A stretch of DNA of 64,000 nt from GCA-2683825 sp965662355 (GCA_965662355.1 CBFIHP010000001.1:124001-188000); one strand, 5' to 3'. Shown: positions 8,449 to 17,747, numbered from the stretch's first letter. Numbers and translations are program-made. The notes: generated by a model from the sequence alone, not told the origin.

Positions 8449-9230
8449 TCGCCTGGGCCCCGCTCAGCCAGTCCACGTTTCGCCTGCAGGCGCTCGACAA
8501 GGCGCGGGAGGTTCCGTCCAAGGGCGCCGATGGCCTTGTTGCCGGCGCCGAGCACTCGCCATACGGGGGGGCCGTGCAGCAGCTTGTCGATGCGTTGGGC
8601 GATCGCCTCGGGAGTGGGGAAACGCTGCGTGGCAATCTGCCCGGGAGGAATGCCGCACTTTCTGTGCATCTCGGTTCGGACCGCGCCCGGGCGGATCACC
8701 TGAACCTCGACTTCGCCTTCCAGCTCGACGCGCAGGCTGCGAAAGAAGCCGTCGGCAGCGGCCTTGGCCGCTGCATACACGGCGAAATCCGGACAGGGCA
8801 GAAAAGCCGCGACCGAGGAGATGTAGACAATGCGCCCGTGGACCTTCTCGAGACGCGGAAGCAACAGGTGACAGAGGCGCATCGCGGCCAGGAGATTCAC
8901 CTGCACGACCTCGCCGATAGACTCCCCGGATTGCTCAGCGGGACGGCCCCACCATCCCATGCCCGCATTCAGTACGAGCAGGCTGAGGCCTTCGATACCG
9001 CGTTCATTCAATGCGAGGGGAAAGCGCTCGAGGGCCGCTGGATCGGCAAGGTCGACCTGAATGTAGGAGCCCGAGTCGAACAGCCTCTGTTCCGAGGTTC
9101 CAAGACCCTCGAGGTCCGAGAACGATCTACGTCCGTGGTAGAGCGTTCTGTGGTGCTGTCCACGCCACCTGCGTGCAAGAGCGAGTCCGATGCCGTCGGT
9201 GGCCCCTGTGAGAAGTCTGGCTCCTTCCAC
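8445..9230 (-). CDS. Short-chain dehydrogenase/reductase (SDR)
   Basis: This 261-residue SDR has TGATDGIG at 8-15, VLNAGMG at 86-92, and the catalytic Ser139, Tyr152 and Lys156 (YAAAK). The C-terminal RPGAVRTEM segment is usual for the family. The start appears to be GTG, with no strong ribosome binding site. It is the first gene of the SDR-SDR-JAMM unit and diverges from the porin gene across about 216 bases. It resembles the membrane-associated fatty-acyl or sterol reductase-like SDRs only in general form; no substrate can be assigned. Confidence 0.87.
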   Translation of the reverse strand: MEGARLLTGATDGIGLALARRWRGQHHRTLYHGRRSFSDLEGLGTSEQRLFDSGSYIQVDLADPAALERFPLALNERGIEGLSLLVLNAGMGWWGRPAEQSGESIGEVVQVNLLAAMRLCHLLLPRLEKVHGRIVYISSVAAFLPCPDFAVYAAAKAAADGFFRSLRVELEGEVEVQVIRPGAVRTEMHRKCGIPPGQIATQRFPTPEAIAQRIDKLLHGPPVWRVLGAGNKAIGALGRNLPRLVERLQAKRGLAERGPGE

Positions 9231-9446
9231 GGAGACATTCTATGGACTCCTTCCTGCCCTTCGCCGGGAACCTGGGGGCCGTTTCCGAATAGCACTATTG
9301 CCCGTAATTGCGGGCATAACACTTCGCCGCTCGGGAACGGTCGAAGCGCGGGTTCGGTTTTCACACAATCTCCGCGGCACGATGAAGGGTGTTTCCTCTA
9401 GATTTCCCCGCCTGTCCCATCTTCAAAGCCTGAACGAGCCAGAACC
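9231..9446. promoter_or_regulatory. Divergent intergenic region with a small inverted repeat
   Basis: This region separates the SDR operon (minus) from the porin operon (plus) and must contain promoters for both. A short inverted repeat, TGCCCG (9299-9304) and CGGGCA (9311-9316), spans an AT-containing centre. It could be an operator or a small hairpin. I could not identify convincing -35/-10 pairs or a Pho-box-like direct repeat. Confidence 0.3.
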
Positions 9447-10733
9447 ATGAAAGCTATCTCTTATGCAGTGGCCGTCGCCTTGGTCGGCGGCGTCACCTCT
9501 GCCAACAACGAAGATCCCGCCGAGAAGCCCCTTCCCAGTACCGAAAAGAGCATCGCAGAAGAGGTGGCGCTCGAGGATGGCGAGACGGAGGGCCTGATTC
9601 CCAGCGCCTACACGACGCTCTTCAAGAACCAGAACACCGAAATGGTCTGGGGCGGCCGCATGTACCTCGATGCCGGCTTCTTCACCGCGGATTCCTCCTA
9701 CGTGGACGACAATTCCGGTATCGGTGGCGACGGCGCCGAATTCCGGACCGCCCGCCTCTTCGTGAAGGGCACGATTTACGACTCCGTCGAGTTCAAACTA
9801 CAGAACGAGTTCGACCCCAACCGCGAGAACAACTTGAAGGACGCCTTCATCGCCATGACGACGCCAGTAGGCAAGATCAAGGTCGGTCACTTCAAGGAGC
9901 CCTTCAGCATCGAACAGCTGACCTCGAGCCGCTTCATCACCTTCATGGAGCGCAGCCTCGGCGACGTCTTCGCACCCTCCCGTAACATCGGCCTCCAGGT
10001 AAGCGGTTACGATGAAGAGTTCGGCGACCTCAACTGGGCGGCAGGTGTCTTCCGCAACTCGATCGACGGCGGCCCCGCTATCGGTGAAGGTCAGTACTCC
10101 TACACCGGTCGCCTGACCGCCACGGCCTTCAACGAGGAAGACTCCTCGAGTGTCCTGCACTACGGCGGCGCGATCAGTTTCCGTTCCGATCGGCGGGGGA
10201 GGAACACGCTCACCGACGAACCCGAAATTCACCTATTGCTGCCCCTCGGAGGCTTCCTCTTGCAGCCCAGCTCGGGTGCAATGATGTACAACCTTGAGGC
10301 CGCCTGGGTCGACGGACCGGTCTCCCTGCAGGGTGAGTACTTCGCGTCGACGACAGAAGCCACCGGTCAAGACATCGAGGGTACCGGCTACTACGTCATG
10401 GGCAGCTATTTCCTGACCGGCGAGAAGCGCAACTACCAAGCCAAGGGCGGTAAGTTCGCTCGCGTCCAGGTCCGTGATAATTACGACGGTGGCGGCGGAT
10501 CCGGAGCCGTCGAACTCAAGGGGCGCATCTCGTCCCGAGACTTCGACGCGGCTGCCGCGGTCCTGCCGACGGCCTTCCCAGGCAACGAACTCACGAACTA
10601 CTCGCTGGGTCTCAACTGGTATCTGAACCCCAACACTCGGATCATGTTCGACTACATCCACTCCGAGTACGAAAGCGGTGCGACCGATGACAGCCTCGAC
10701 GGCATCATGGTTCGTTTCCAAGTCGATTTCTAG
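9447..10733 (+). CDS. Outer-membrane porin, OprO/OprP-like
   Basis: This 428-residue protein has a signal peptide (MKAISYAVAVALVGGVTSA). Its body shows the alternating pattern of a beta barrel and ends in a terminal Phe (VRFQVDF), the usual outer-membrane assembly signal. Segments such as RLFVKGTIYDSVEFKLQNEF, KVGHFKEPFSIEQLTSSR and LGLNWYLNPNTRIMFDY are characteristic of the phosphate/pyrophosphate-selective porin family (Porin_O_P). Anion selectivity is inferred from family only. The next gene starts 10 bases downstream, so the two form an operon. Confidence 0.85.
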   Translation: MKAISYAVAVALVGGVTSANNEDPAEKPLPSTEKSIAEEVALEDGETEGLIPSAYTTLFKNQNTEMVWGGRMYLDAGFFTADSSYVDDNSGIGGDGAEFRTARLFVKGTIYDSVEFKLQNEFDPNRENNLKDAFIAMTTPVGKIKVGHFKEPFSIEQLTSSRFITFMERSLGDVFAPSRNIGLQVSGYDEEFGDLNWAAGVFRNSIDGGPAIGEGQYSYTGRLTATAFNEEDSSSVLHYGGAISFRSDRRGRNTLTDEPEIHLLLPLGGFLLQPSSGAMMYNLEAAWVDGPVSLQGEYFASTTEATGQDIEGTGYYVMGSYFLTGEKRNYQAKGGKFARVQVRDNYDGGGGSGAVELKGRISSRDFDAAAAVLPTAFPGNELTNYSLGLNWYLNPNTRIMFDYIHSEYESGATDDSLDGIMVRFQVDF

Positions 10734-10743
10734 ATCGAGGGGC

Positions 10744-12165
10744 ATGAAGAAGATGGGCCTCGGCGCACACTACGTTCTCGGCATCGGACTGTCGGCATTC
10801 GGTGTCATGGGGCGTAGCGGCGCCGAGGGATTCGCCCCCAAGGGGTTCGGGCCCGAGGGCCCTACGCTGACGAGAGTCACTGTGATCAAGACCGCGAAGC
10901 CCGCGGCGGAGATCATCAGCCTACAAGCCTCGACACGCCTTGGTGTGCTGACGCATTCCGATGTCGGGCAGGTCGAGCGCTTCGACTTTTCGAATCCCGA
11001 AGACCCCCGTTCGACGGGTCTCTTCGACCTGCAGATGAACGAAGGTGAAGAACTCACCAGCGTTGCCGTTCACCCGCGCCACGCGTACTTCCTCGCTTGC
11101 ATCAAGGGTGCCCGCACGATGAACACCGGAAGGGTTCAAGTGCATGCGCTGGAAGATGGCAAACGCCTGGCGGCGTACCCGACGGGATTCGGTCCAGATT
11201 GCGTCTACATCTCACCCGACGGCCTGTACGCATTGACGGCGAACGAGGGTGAAGGCTACATCGAAAAGGGCGGGGTTCCGTTTTCCCCTCCGGGAAGCCT
11301 CACGTGGTTGAAGTTGTCGGAGAAGGCGGATGGTTTCGAGTTGAAGCAAATCCCGCTGCCAACCGTGGAGGCCAAGGGATCCGTAACGGCCAAGGACCGG
11401 CGTTCGCTCGAGCGCGACATCGGTGGCAAGCCCGTGCTGATTCCCATCACGGCCAACACGCCCGATTGCGTCGAGCCCGAGGTCATCGCCTTCGCGCCCG
11501 ACGGACGCCTGGCCTTTTGCACGCTGCAGGAGAACAACGCCGTTTGCATAATCGATGTCCACAGCGCGCGCATCACGCGCGTCATTGGTCTGGGCTACAC
11601 GCGGCACCAGGCGGATCTGAGAAACGACGGTGTCTACAACGCGAGCGAGGTGCTCTTCGCCTTGCGCGAACCGGACGGCATCGCTGTCCTTCCCGGAGGG
11701 GCGTACTTTGTCACGGCGGATGAAGGCGACACCGAACCCGGCCCGGATGAAACCGCCGCAGGCCAACCCGTTGGCGGCGGGCGCACCGTCAGCGTCTTCC
11801 AGGTCGAATCCGGGATGTGCGTGGGCGATACGGGCGATCAGCTCGATCGCTGGTCCGCCGCAGCGGGCATCTATCCGGACAAGCGCAGCGACAACAAGGG
11901 CTCCGAGCCCGAGATGATCACCGCTTTCGCCATAGCTGACCGTCCCTATGCCGCGGTCGGCCTGGAGCGCGCCGGAGCCGTGGCCTTGATCGATCTATCG
12001 ACCCCCGAGGCCCCGCGCGTCGTCTCCCTGATAGCGGTCGGCGAGGACGCAAACAACTTCGGCCCCGAGGGAATCGCACACCTCTACGACGGTCAGCGAG
12101 ATGTGCACTACCTCTACACCGCCAACGAGGTCAACGGAACGTTGAGCGTACTGCGGATCGACTGA
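10744..12165 (+). CDS. Choice-of-anchor I family beta-propeller protein, secreted
   Basis: The protein has about 473 residues from ATG 10744. The frame is open further upstream inside the porin gene, but this ATG gives a signal-like leader and a 10-base gap after the porin stop. The C-terminal half contains the family pattern: DEGDTEPG, DKRSDNKGSEPE, YAAVGLERAGAVALIDLS, NFGPEGIAHL and a final YTANEVNGTLSVLRI. Repeated strand motifs (RLAFCTLQENNAVCIIDV) indicate a YVTN/WD-like propeller. Some choice-of-anchor I proteins are annotated as alkaline phosphatases or esterase-like phytases. Pairing with an OprO/P-like porin makes a role in phosphate-compound capture plausible, but this is inference. 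Confidence 0.8.
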   Translation: MKKMGLGAHYVLGIGLSAFGVMGRSGAEGFAPKGFGPEGPTLTRVTVIKTAKPAAEIISLQASTRLGVLTHSDVGQVERFDFSNPEDPRSTGLFDLQMNEGEELTSVAVHPRHAYFLACIKGARTMNTGRVQVHALEDGKRLAAYPTGFGPDCVYISPDGLYALTANEGEGYIEKGGVPFSPPGSLTWLKLSEKADGFELKQIPLPTVEAKGSVTAKDRRSLERDIGGKPVLIPITANTPDCVEPEVIAFAPDGRLAFCTLQENNAVCIIDVHSARITRVIGLGYTRHQADLRNDGVYNASEVLFALREPDGIAVLPGGAYFVTADEGDTEPGPDETAAGQPVGGGRTVSVFQVESGMCVGDTGDQLDRWSAAAGIYPDKRSDNKGSEPEMITAFAIADRPYAAVGLERAGAVALIDLSTPEAPRVVSLIAVGEDANNFGPEGIAHLYDGQRDVHYLYTANEVNGTLSVLRID

Positions 12166-12181
12166 GACGGCCGCGACCGTC
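12166..12181. terminator. Small hairpin between convergent genes
   Basis: GACGG (12166-12170) and CCGTC (12177-12181) can pair around a 6-base loop in the 18-base gap between two convergent genes. It has only five GC-rich pairs and no T tract, so its role as a terminator is uncertain. Confidence 0.25.
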
Positions 12182-12183
12182 GC

Positions 12184-13287
12184 TCACTCGTCGTACTGGA
12201 ATCCGTAGAAGGCCGCGTTTTCCAGCCGAGGGTTCGCGCGCAAGGGAATCTGATAGGTCCGCACGGCCCACAGGTCCTTGAAGATGCGGTAGGTCAACGC
12301 CGTCTGGTCCAGGTAGTCGACGCCCGAGCTGGCACCGGTCCCGGTTCGACGGCCGATGACGCGCTCGACCATGCGTGCGTGGCGTTGACGGAAGATGATG
12401 AATACCTGTTCCAGCTCGATCAGTCCGTCGAGAACATCGCGCGGCCAGGCCAGGAGGGGTAACTCGCGATAGGAGAGGATAAACAGTGCCGCCGCACGGA
12501 CTCGCTTGCGACGTGCACCGCCTTCTTCCTCGGTCGGGTTCAAGAAGTCGCGCAGCGCCTTGCGTTCCGCCTCGTAGCGAGCCTCGATTCGCGCTTTGCC
12601 TTCGCTCTGGCGCGTGCGCGCCATCGCTAGCTTCAACGTCCCATCCAGCTCCTTCGACTGTGCAGCCGCGTAAGCAACGATAAAGCGTTCGAGCACAGCC
12701 TCCGCACCGGGATCGTCGTGCTGGGATCCATCGATCGGAGTGCGGTACAACCATCCCTCGACCGACGAGATCAAGCTGGGCCCGTTCTTCTTCTGCTCGA
12801 GGACGCGCTCGATCGCGGGCGATTCCCCGCCCTGGTGGTCTCGTAGCGCCTTCATGTACCCCTCGCCGGGCGCGAGGTCGATACGCTCCGAATCCTCGAG
12901 TCCGAAGAGGATTTCGATCTGACGCATCTGCGCGCTCTGGAAACCACTAGCCGGAGTCAACTTGTCCCGAAAGCCCAGATAGGAACGCGTCGAAAGCGTC
13001 TCCATCACCTCGAAATGCGACACGCACTGACGCAGTAGCGTCACGACCCGGCGGATGCTGCGCACGGCGTTCGACATCGCCTGATCCTCGACCACCTTTT
13101 GATGGAAGAAGTTCCGCAACGACGTCGTCTCGCGCAGGACCAGCTTGAACCACAGCTCGAAGACCTGGTGAACCGTGATGAAGAGGACCTCGTCGTTGTC
13201 GAGGTCGGTCTCCTGACCAAGGCCACCCTGAAGAGCGAGCAGATCCTCGACGCGGATGTAGTCCCAGTAATTCGGTGCCTTGGACAT
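12184..13287 (-). CDS. kynA: Tryptophan 2,3-dioxygenase
   Basis: This 367-residue heme dioxygenase opens the indole ring of L-tryptophan to N-formylkynurenine, the first step of the kynurenine pathway. The start at 13287 gives MSKAPNYWDYIRVEDLL; the frame is open upstream but shows no family similarity. Family blocks are intact: FITVHQVFELWFK (36-48, His40 contacts substrate), TPASGFQSAQMRQIE (111-125), and RHARMVERVIG (His303 as likely axial heme ligand) with GTGASSG and YRIFKDLWAVRTYQIP at the end. It is longer than the roughly 300-residue proteobacterial enzymes because of extra central segments. No other kynurenine genes are nearby. Confidence 0.95.
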   Translation of the reverse strand: MSKAPNYWDYIRVEDLLALQGGLGQETDLDNDEVLFITVHQVFELWFKLVLRETTSLRNFFHQKVVEDQAMSNAVRSIRRVVTLLRQCVSHFEVMETLSTRSYLGFRDKLTPASGFQSAQMRQIEILFGLEDSERIDLAPGEGYMKALRDHQGGESPAIERVLEQKKNGPSLISSVEGWLYRTPIDGSQHDDPGAEAVLERFIVAYAAAQSKELDGTLKLAMARTRQSEGKARIEARYEAERKALRDFLNPTEEEGGARRKRVRAAALFILSYRELPLLAWPRDVLDGLIELEQVFIIFRQRHARMVERVIGRRTGTGASSGVDYLDQTALTYRIFKDLWAVRTYQIPLRANPRLENAAFYGFQYDE

Positions 13288-13442
13288 GAAAAGAGCCGTT
13301 TTGTGGGCCGCTGATGACGCTGGGCAGCCCGGGAGGCGGTCAGGGTATCGGATCCGCTCGAAAGCGCACAGACCTGGACCTCGATCCTCTGGAATCGGAA
13401 CCCGCTCCTGGGCCCTCCAATGGCTAGAATGCCCGGCTCTCC
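13288..13442. promoter_or_regulatory. Divergent region between the dioxygenase and bioB
   Basis: These 155 bases must hold promoters for the dioxygenase and the biotin operon. A TAGAAT hexamer (13425-13430), five of six matches to the -10 consensus, ends 12 bases before the bioB ATG. No Shine-Dalgarno is visible between it and the ATG. I see no recognisable BirA, BioQ or BioR operator. Confidence 0.35.
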
Positions 13443-14465
13443 ATGGCCTCCTCAAAGACACAAGACTCCATTCGCCCCCACGCCGCCAACCCCCAAGACG
13501 TCAGCTCGAAGAGCACCCCTGGGGGTCGTCACCAGCTGAAGGATGTCCAGGCGCTTCTCGAACGGCCGCTTCTCGAGCTCGTCTTCGAAGCTGCGGGTGT
13601 CCATCGGCGCCACCACGATCCACGACGCATGCAATGCTCGCAACTGCTGTCGATCAAGACCGGCGGTTGCACGGAGGACTGCAAGTACTGTTCGCAGAGC
13701 GCGCGCTACTCCACGCCGGCCGATGCGGAGCGATTGAGGCAACTGGACGACGTCGTCGCCAGCGCCCATGCCGCAAAGGAGCGTGGAGCCGATCGCTTTT
13801 GCATGGGCGCCGCGTGGCGCGAGGTCGAGGATGGCGAGGAATTCGAACAAGTGCTCGACATGGTGCGCGAGGTCAAAGCGCTCGGGCTCGAGACCTGCGC
13901 GACACTGGGGATGCTGAACGACGAGCAGGCCGCGAAGCTGCGCGACGCGGGGCTCGACTACTACAACCACAACCTCGACACGGGCCGCAGCTTCTACGGC
14001 GAGATCATCAGCACACGCTCCTACGACGAGCGCCTGGCAACCCTGGAAGCCGTGCGCCAGGCAGGCATGAACGTGTGCTCCGGCGGCATCCTGGGCATGG
14101 GCGAATCGCGCGAAACCCGTGGCGAGCTCCTTTACGAACTGGCAAACCTCGATCCGCATCCTGAAAGCGTGCCGATCAACGCCCTGGTTCCGATCGAAGG
14201 CACGCCGCTGGGCGATCGGCCCAAACTGGACTGGTCGGAGCTCGTGCGCGCCATCGCCGCGGCACGCATCCTGATGCCGACCGCGGTCATTCGCCTTTCC
14301 GCGGGCCGCACGGATCTAACGGAAGAGGCCCAGGCCCTGGCCTTCCTGTCGGGAGCGAACTCGATCTTCGTCGGCGACGAATTGCTGACGACACCGAACC
14401 CCGAACGTTCCACGGACACGGCCCTGCTCGAAAAACTCGGGCTCGAAGTCGTCTCGCGCGGATGA
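13443..14465 (+). CDS. bioB: Biotin synthase BioB
   Basis: This 340-residue radical SAM enzyme inserts sulfur into dethiobiotin to make biotin. The radical SAM cluster cysteines are Cys76, Cys80 and Cys83 (CTEDCKYC). Other conserved blocks are FCMGAAWREV, YYNHNLDTG, CSGGILGMGE and the C-terminal SIFVGDELLTT. About 40 residues precede the usual start of similarity, so the real start may lie a little downstream, although no better ATG is obvious. It is the first gene of the bioB-bioFD-bioA operon, with 22 bases before the next gene. Confidence 0.97.
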   Translation: MASSKTQDSIRPHAANPQDVSSKSTPGGRHQLKDVQALLERPLLELVFEAAGVHRRHHDPRRMQCSQLLSIKTGGCTEDCKYCSQSARYSTPADAERLRQLDDVVASAHAAKERGADRFCMGAAWREVEDGEEFEQVLDMVREVKALGLETCATLGMLNDEQAAKLRDAGLDYYNHNLDTGRSFYGEIISTRSYDERLATLEAVRQAGMNVCSGGILGMGESRETRGELLYELANLDPHPESVPINALVPIEGTPLGDRPKLDWSELVRAIAAARILMPTAVIRLSAGRTDLTEEAQALAFLSGANSIFVGDELLTTPNPERSTDTALLEKLGLEVVSRG

Positions 14466-14487
14466 ACGCACGCCACGCCTGAAGCTC

Positions 14488-16386
14488 ATGAGTGCGCAAA
14501 GCCTCCACGAGAGCCTGCAGCACGAAATGGCGCTCTGGGAAGCGGCGGGATTACGTCGCACGCTCGCGGGCGCAAACCCCGAAGGTCCCGGTGACCCCGA
14601 CGGCGCCAGTGAAAAGGGCGAGCGCGTGGACTTCGCATCGAACGACTATCTGGGACTCGCACGCGATCCCGCGATCATCGAAGCCGCGAAGCGAGCCCTG
14701 GACGGCCACGGTACCGGGGGGCGAGCATCGCGCCTTCTAGGTGGTGGATGCCGTTTGCACGAACAAGCGGAGGCAGCCTGTGCCGCATGGCTCGGCGCAG
14801 AGGCGTCGCTTCTGTTTCCATCCGGCTATCAGGCCAATATCGGTGTCATCACGGCCCTGGCAAGGCACGGTGACGCGCTCTTCAGCGATCGCCTGAACCA
14901 CGCCTCGTTGATCGACGCCGCGCGTCTTTCCCGCGCAAGGGTTCACGTGCATGCGCACCTGGATCTTCCCGAGCTCGAGCGCCAGCTGTCGCGTGCGAGT
15001 CACGCACGCCGACGGCTCGTCGTGACCGAGGGCATCTTCAGCATGGAGGGCGATGGGCCCGACCTCGGGCGCTTGAACGAGTTGTGCGCGCACTACGACG
15101 CTTGGATCGTTCTGGACGAGGCACATTCGGTCGGTGTCCTCGGACCGGAGGGTGCTGGAGCGTGGGCAGAAGCCACCCTTGGCGAGAGCGACTCGATGAT
15201 GGGCGAGAGCCGGCTGGCGGCGCGCGTGGTGACGGCGGGAAAGGCCCTGGGCGTCTCGGGGGCTTTCGTCGCGGGTTCCACCCAGCTGCGCGAGCACCTG
15301 ATCAACCGCGCCCGCACATTTCTCTTCACGACGGCACCATCGCCCGTGCTTGCGGGTGCGCTGATCGCCGCCATCGTCCGTTGCCGAAAAGCCGACGAAG
15401 AACGCGCGGCAGTTCTGGCTCGCGCGGGGGAGCTGGCGCAGCGTCTCGGACTCGAAGCGCCCCGCGGAGCGATCCTGCCGTTGAGAGTCGGCGACCCCGA
15501 GCGGGCGGTCGAATTGTCGCAAGCGCTCGCGAAGAAGGGCTTCGATGCCCGGGCTGTACGTCCACCCACGGTTCCTGAAGGAGCGGCCGGCCTACGCTTG
15601 GTGCTGCACGCGGGAAACACCGAGGGCGAGGTGGACGAACTGGCCCGGGAACTGGAGACGCATGCGGCCTCCGTCTCAGCACCGCTCACGCCGACGCCTG
15701 GTAGCGTGAAGCCCGCGGCCGATCTGCAGCGCGCACTCTTCGTCGCCGGCACGGACACGAACATCGGCAAGACCATCGTCTCCGCCCTCTTGCTCATCGC
15801 GGCCCGCCGATACGGCGACGCCGCTTACTGGAAACCCGTGCAAACGGGAGACGACAGCGACACCAAGACGGTTCAACAGCTGACCGGAGCCACGCGCGCG
15901 GAACTCATGCCGCCTGCCTGGGAATTGCCGCTGCCGGCTTCGCCCCATGCGGCGGCCCTCGAAGCGGGGATCGAGCTCCGTCCGGAACGACTCGAGGAGG
16001 GCTTGCAGGGTCTGCTGCGCACGCTGAGCGACACGCGCCTGATCATCGAGCTGGCCGGGGGGCTCTTGGTGCCGTATCGATTGGATCCCGTGGCCACGCA
16101 GGCCGATTGGCTCGAGAAAGCGCGCGCGCCTCTGGTCCTGGTCGCCCGCTCCGGACTTGGCACGCTGAACCATACGCTCCTGAGCCTGGAGGCTCTACGC
16201 CGCCGCCACCTCGAACCCCGCGCCCTGTTTCTGGTCGGCGAGACCCACGCCTCGAACCGGGAAACGCTCGAGCGACTGGCCTTCGTGCCCCACATCTTCG
16301 AAGTCCCGCTCTTCAAGACCCTCCACCTGGACGCTCTGAACGACTGGTGTCTGGACAACGACATGGGCGCGCTTCTCGGCCTGTAG
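14488..16386 (+). CDS. bioFD: BioF-BioD fusion: 8-amino-7-oxononanoate synthase / dethiobiotin synthetase
   Basis: This 632-residue protein joins two biotin enzymes. Residues 1 to about 395 are BioF, a PLP enzyme condensing pimeloyl thioester with alanine: SNDYLGL at 51-57, FPSGYQANIG, LDEAHSVGVLG from 209, and the PLP lysine at 252 in TAGKALGVSGAF. Residues about 415-632 are BioD, which closes the ureido ring with CO2 and ATP: P-loop GTDTNIGKT at 421-429 and YWKPVQTG following. A roughly 20-residue Ala/Pro/Ser-rich linker separates them. The frame is continuous with no stop or frameshift. Because BioA acts between BioF and BioD, the fusion joins non-consecutive steps. Confidence 0.95.
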   Translation: MSAQSLHESLQHEMALWEAAGLRRTLAGANPEGPGDPDGASEKGERVDFASNDYLGLARDPAIIEAAKRALDGHGTGGRASRLLGGGCRLHEQAEAACAAWLGAEASLLFPSGYQANIGVITALARHGDALFSDRLNHASLIDAARLSRARVHVHAHLDLPELERQLSRASHARRRLVVTEGIFSMEGDGPDLGRLNELCAHYDAWIVLDEAHSVGVLGPEGAGAWAEATLGESDSMMGESRLAARVVTAGKALGVSGAFVAGSTQLREHLINRARTFLFTTAPSPVLAGALIAAIVRCRKADEERAAVLARAGELAQRLGLEAPRGAILPLRVGDPERAVELSQALAKKGFDARAVRPPTVPEGAAGLRLVLHAGNTEGEVDELARELETHAASVSAPLTPTPGSVKPAADLQRALFVAGTDTNIGKTIVSALLLIAARRYGDAAYWKPVQTGDDSDTKTVQQLTGATRAELMPPAWELPLPASPHAAALEAGIELRPERLEEGLQGLLRTLSDTRLIIELAGGLLVPYRLDPVATQADWLEKARAPLVLVARSGLGTLNHTLLSLEALRRRHLEPRALFLVGETHASNRETLERLAFVPHIFEVPLFKTLHLDALNDWCLDNDMGALLGL

Positions 16387-16454
16387 CCCCGGGGAGCAAA
16401 AATAGATCGGGCTGGCGCAACCGTTAGCGGCGCTCTCGGCTGTACTTTCACGGG

Positions 16455-17747
16455 ATGGGGGATGGGCACGACACCTTCGGGAATGACCTGACGCGGCGCG
16501 ATCAGCGGAGGCTTTGGCATCCCTACACCCAGCACGGGGTCGACACCGACCCCCTGGCTGTGGTCGCGGCGAAGGGGGCCTACCTGCATCTCGCGGACGG
16601 GCGCACGTTGCTCGACGGTATTTCGTCGTGGTGGTCGATCCTGCACGGGCACGGGCATCCGGTCTTGATCGAAGCGATGCATGAGCAGGCCCGCAAGCTG
16701 GATCACGTGCTGTTCGCTGGAGCGACGCACGAGCCGGCGGTGGCCCTGGCAGAGGAACTCGTCGAGGTGGCGCCCGGGGACTTGTCGCGCGTTTTCTACT
16801 CCGACAACGGCTCGACCGCGGTCGAGGTGGCATTGAAGATGGTGTTACACCACCACGTGCACATGGGGGCCCCGCAAAAGCGCGTCTTCATTGCCCTCGA
16901 GGGTTCGTATCACGGCGACACCTTCGGCGCGATGTCCGTCGGTGATCCCGATCCGTTCTTCGAGCCCTACCTACCGCTCCTGTTCGAGGCACGGCGCATT
17001 CCCGCCTTGCCCGAAGCCTTCGATGCGGCGGTGCGCGAACTCGGAGACGAAGCGGCGGGCGTGCTCGTCGAGCCCTTGGTGCAGGGCGCCGCGGGAATGC
17101 GCATTCACTCCGCGGAGTTTCTCCAGCATGTCCGTCGGGGCTGCGACGAGCACGAACTGCCGTTGATCGCCGATGAAGTCATGACCGGCTTCGGGCGCAC
17201 GGGGGCCATGTTCGCCTGCGAGCGCGCGGGCATCGCGCCCGATCTCCTGTGTCTCGCGAAGGGGTTGACCGGCGGGATCTTGCCGCTCGCCGCGACCTTG
17301 ACCACCGAAAGGATCTTCGAGTCCTTCCTGCACGATGAACGCTCGCGCTTCTTCCCCCACGGCCATACGTGGACGGCGAACGCGATCGGTTGTGCGGTGG
17401 CCAGAGCATCTCTGCGCATGGCTCGGGAAGAAGACGTACCCGCACGGCTCGAGGCCATTGGACAACGCTTGTACCGCTCGCTTGAGAGCATCAGCAATCG
17501 TCCAGACGTGAAGGGCCTGCGTCACATCGGCGGGATCTGCGCGCTCGACATTCTGCCCACGGGCGAGGATCGCGCGGGCTATCTGTCCAATCTCGCACCG
17601 ACGCTTCGGCGCAGAGCTATCGAAGAAGGTGCGTTGTTGCGCCCCCTGGGCAACGTGCTCTACGCAATGCCCCCGGCCTGTTTCGAGGATCACGAGGTCG
17701 ATCGGCTGGCCGAAACGATGCTCGCGATCCTGCCGCACCCCTCTTAG
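16455..17747 (+). CDS. bioA: Adenosylmethionine-8-amino-7-oxononanoate aminotransferase BioA
   Basis: This 430-residue class III PLP aminotransferase converts KAPA to DAPA using S-adenosylmethionine as amino donor. BioA-specific features are LWHPYTQ at 20-26, SSWW at 57-60, and Tyr152 in GSYHGD. The cofactor lysine is Lys269 in CLAKGLTGG, and the DEVMTGFGRTG block lies at 240-250. It ends the biotin operon, 68 bases after bioFD. With bioB and bioFD it covers every step from pimeloyl thioester to biotin. No bioC or bioH is present, so pimelate supply must lie elsewhere. Confidence 0.96.
   Translation: MGDGHDTFGNDLTRRDQRRLWHPYTQHGVDTDPLAVVAAKGAYLHLADGRTLLDGISSWWSILHGHGHPVLIEAMHEQARKLDHVLFAGATHEPAVALAEELVEVAPGDLSRVFYSDNGSTAVEVALKMVLHHHVHMGAPQKRVFIALEGSYHGDTFGAMSVGDPDPFFEPYLPLLFEARRIPALPEAFDAAVRELGDEAAGVLVEPLVQGAAGMRIHSAEFLQHVRRGCDEHELPLIADEVMTGFGRTGAMFACERAGIAPDLLCLAKGLTGGILPLAATLTTERIFESFLHDERSRFFPHGHTWTANAIGCAVARASLRMAREEDVPARLEAIGQRLYRSLESISNRPDVKGLRHIGGICALDILPTGEDRAGYLSNLAPTLRRRAIEEGALLRPLGNVLYAMPPACFEDHEVDRLAETMLAILPHPS

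Noticed and set aside
7657..9230. The two SDR genes as the missing ketoreductase of the polyene cluster
   Set aside because: They are 11 kb away in a different operon with a JAMM gene; no sequence feature links them to ACP substrates.
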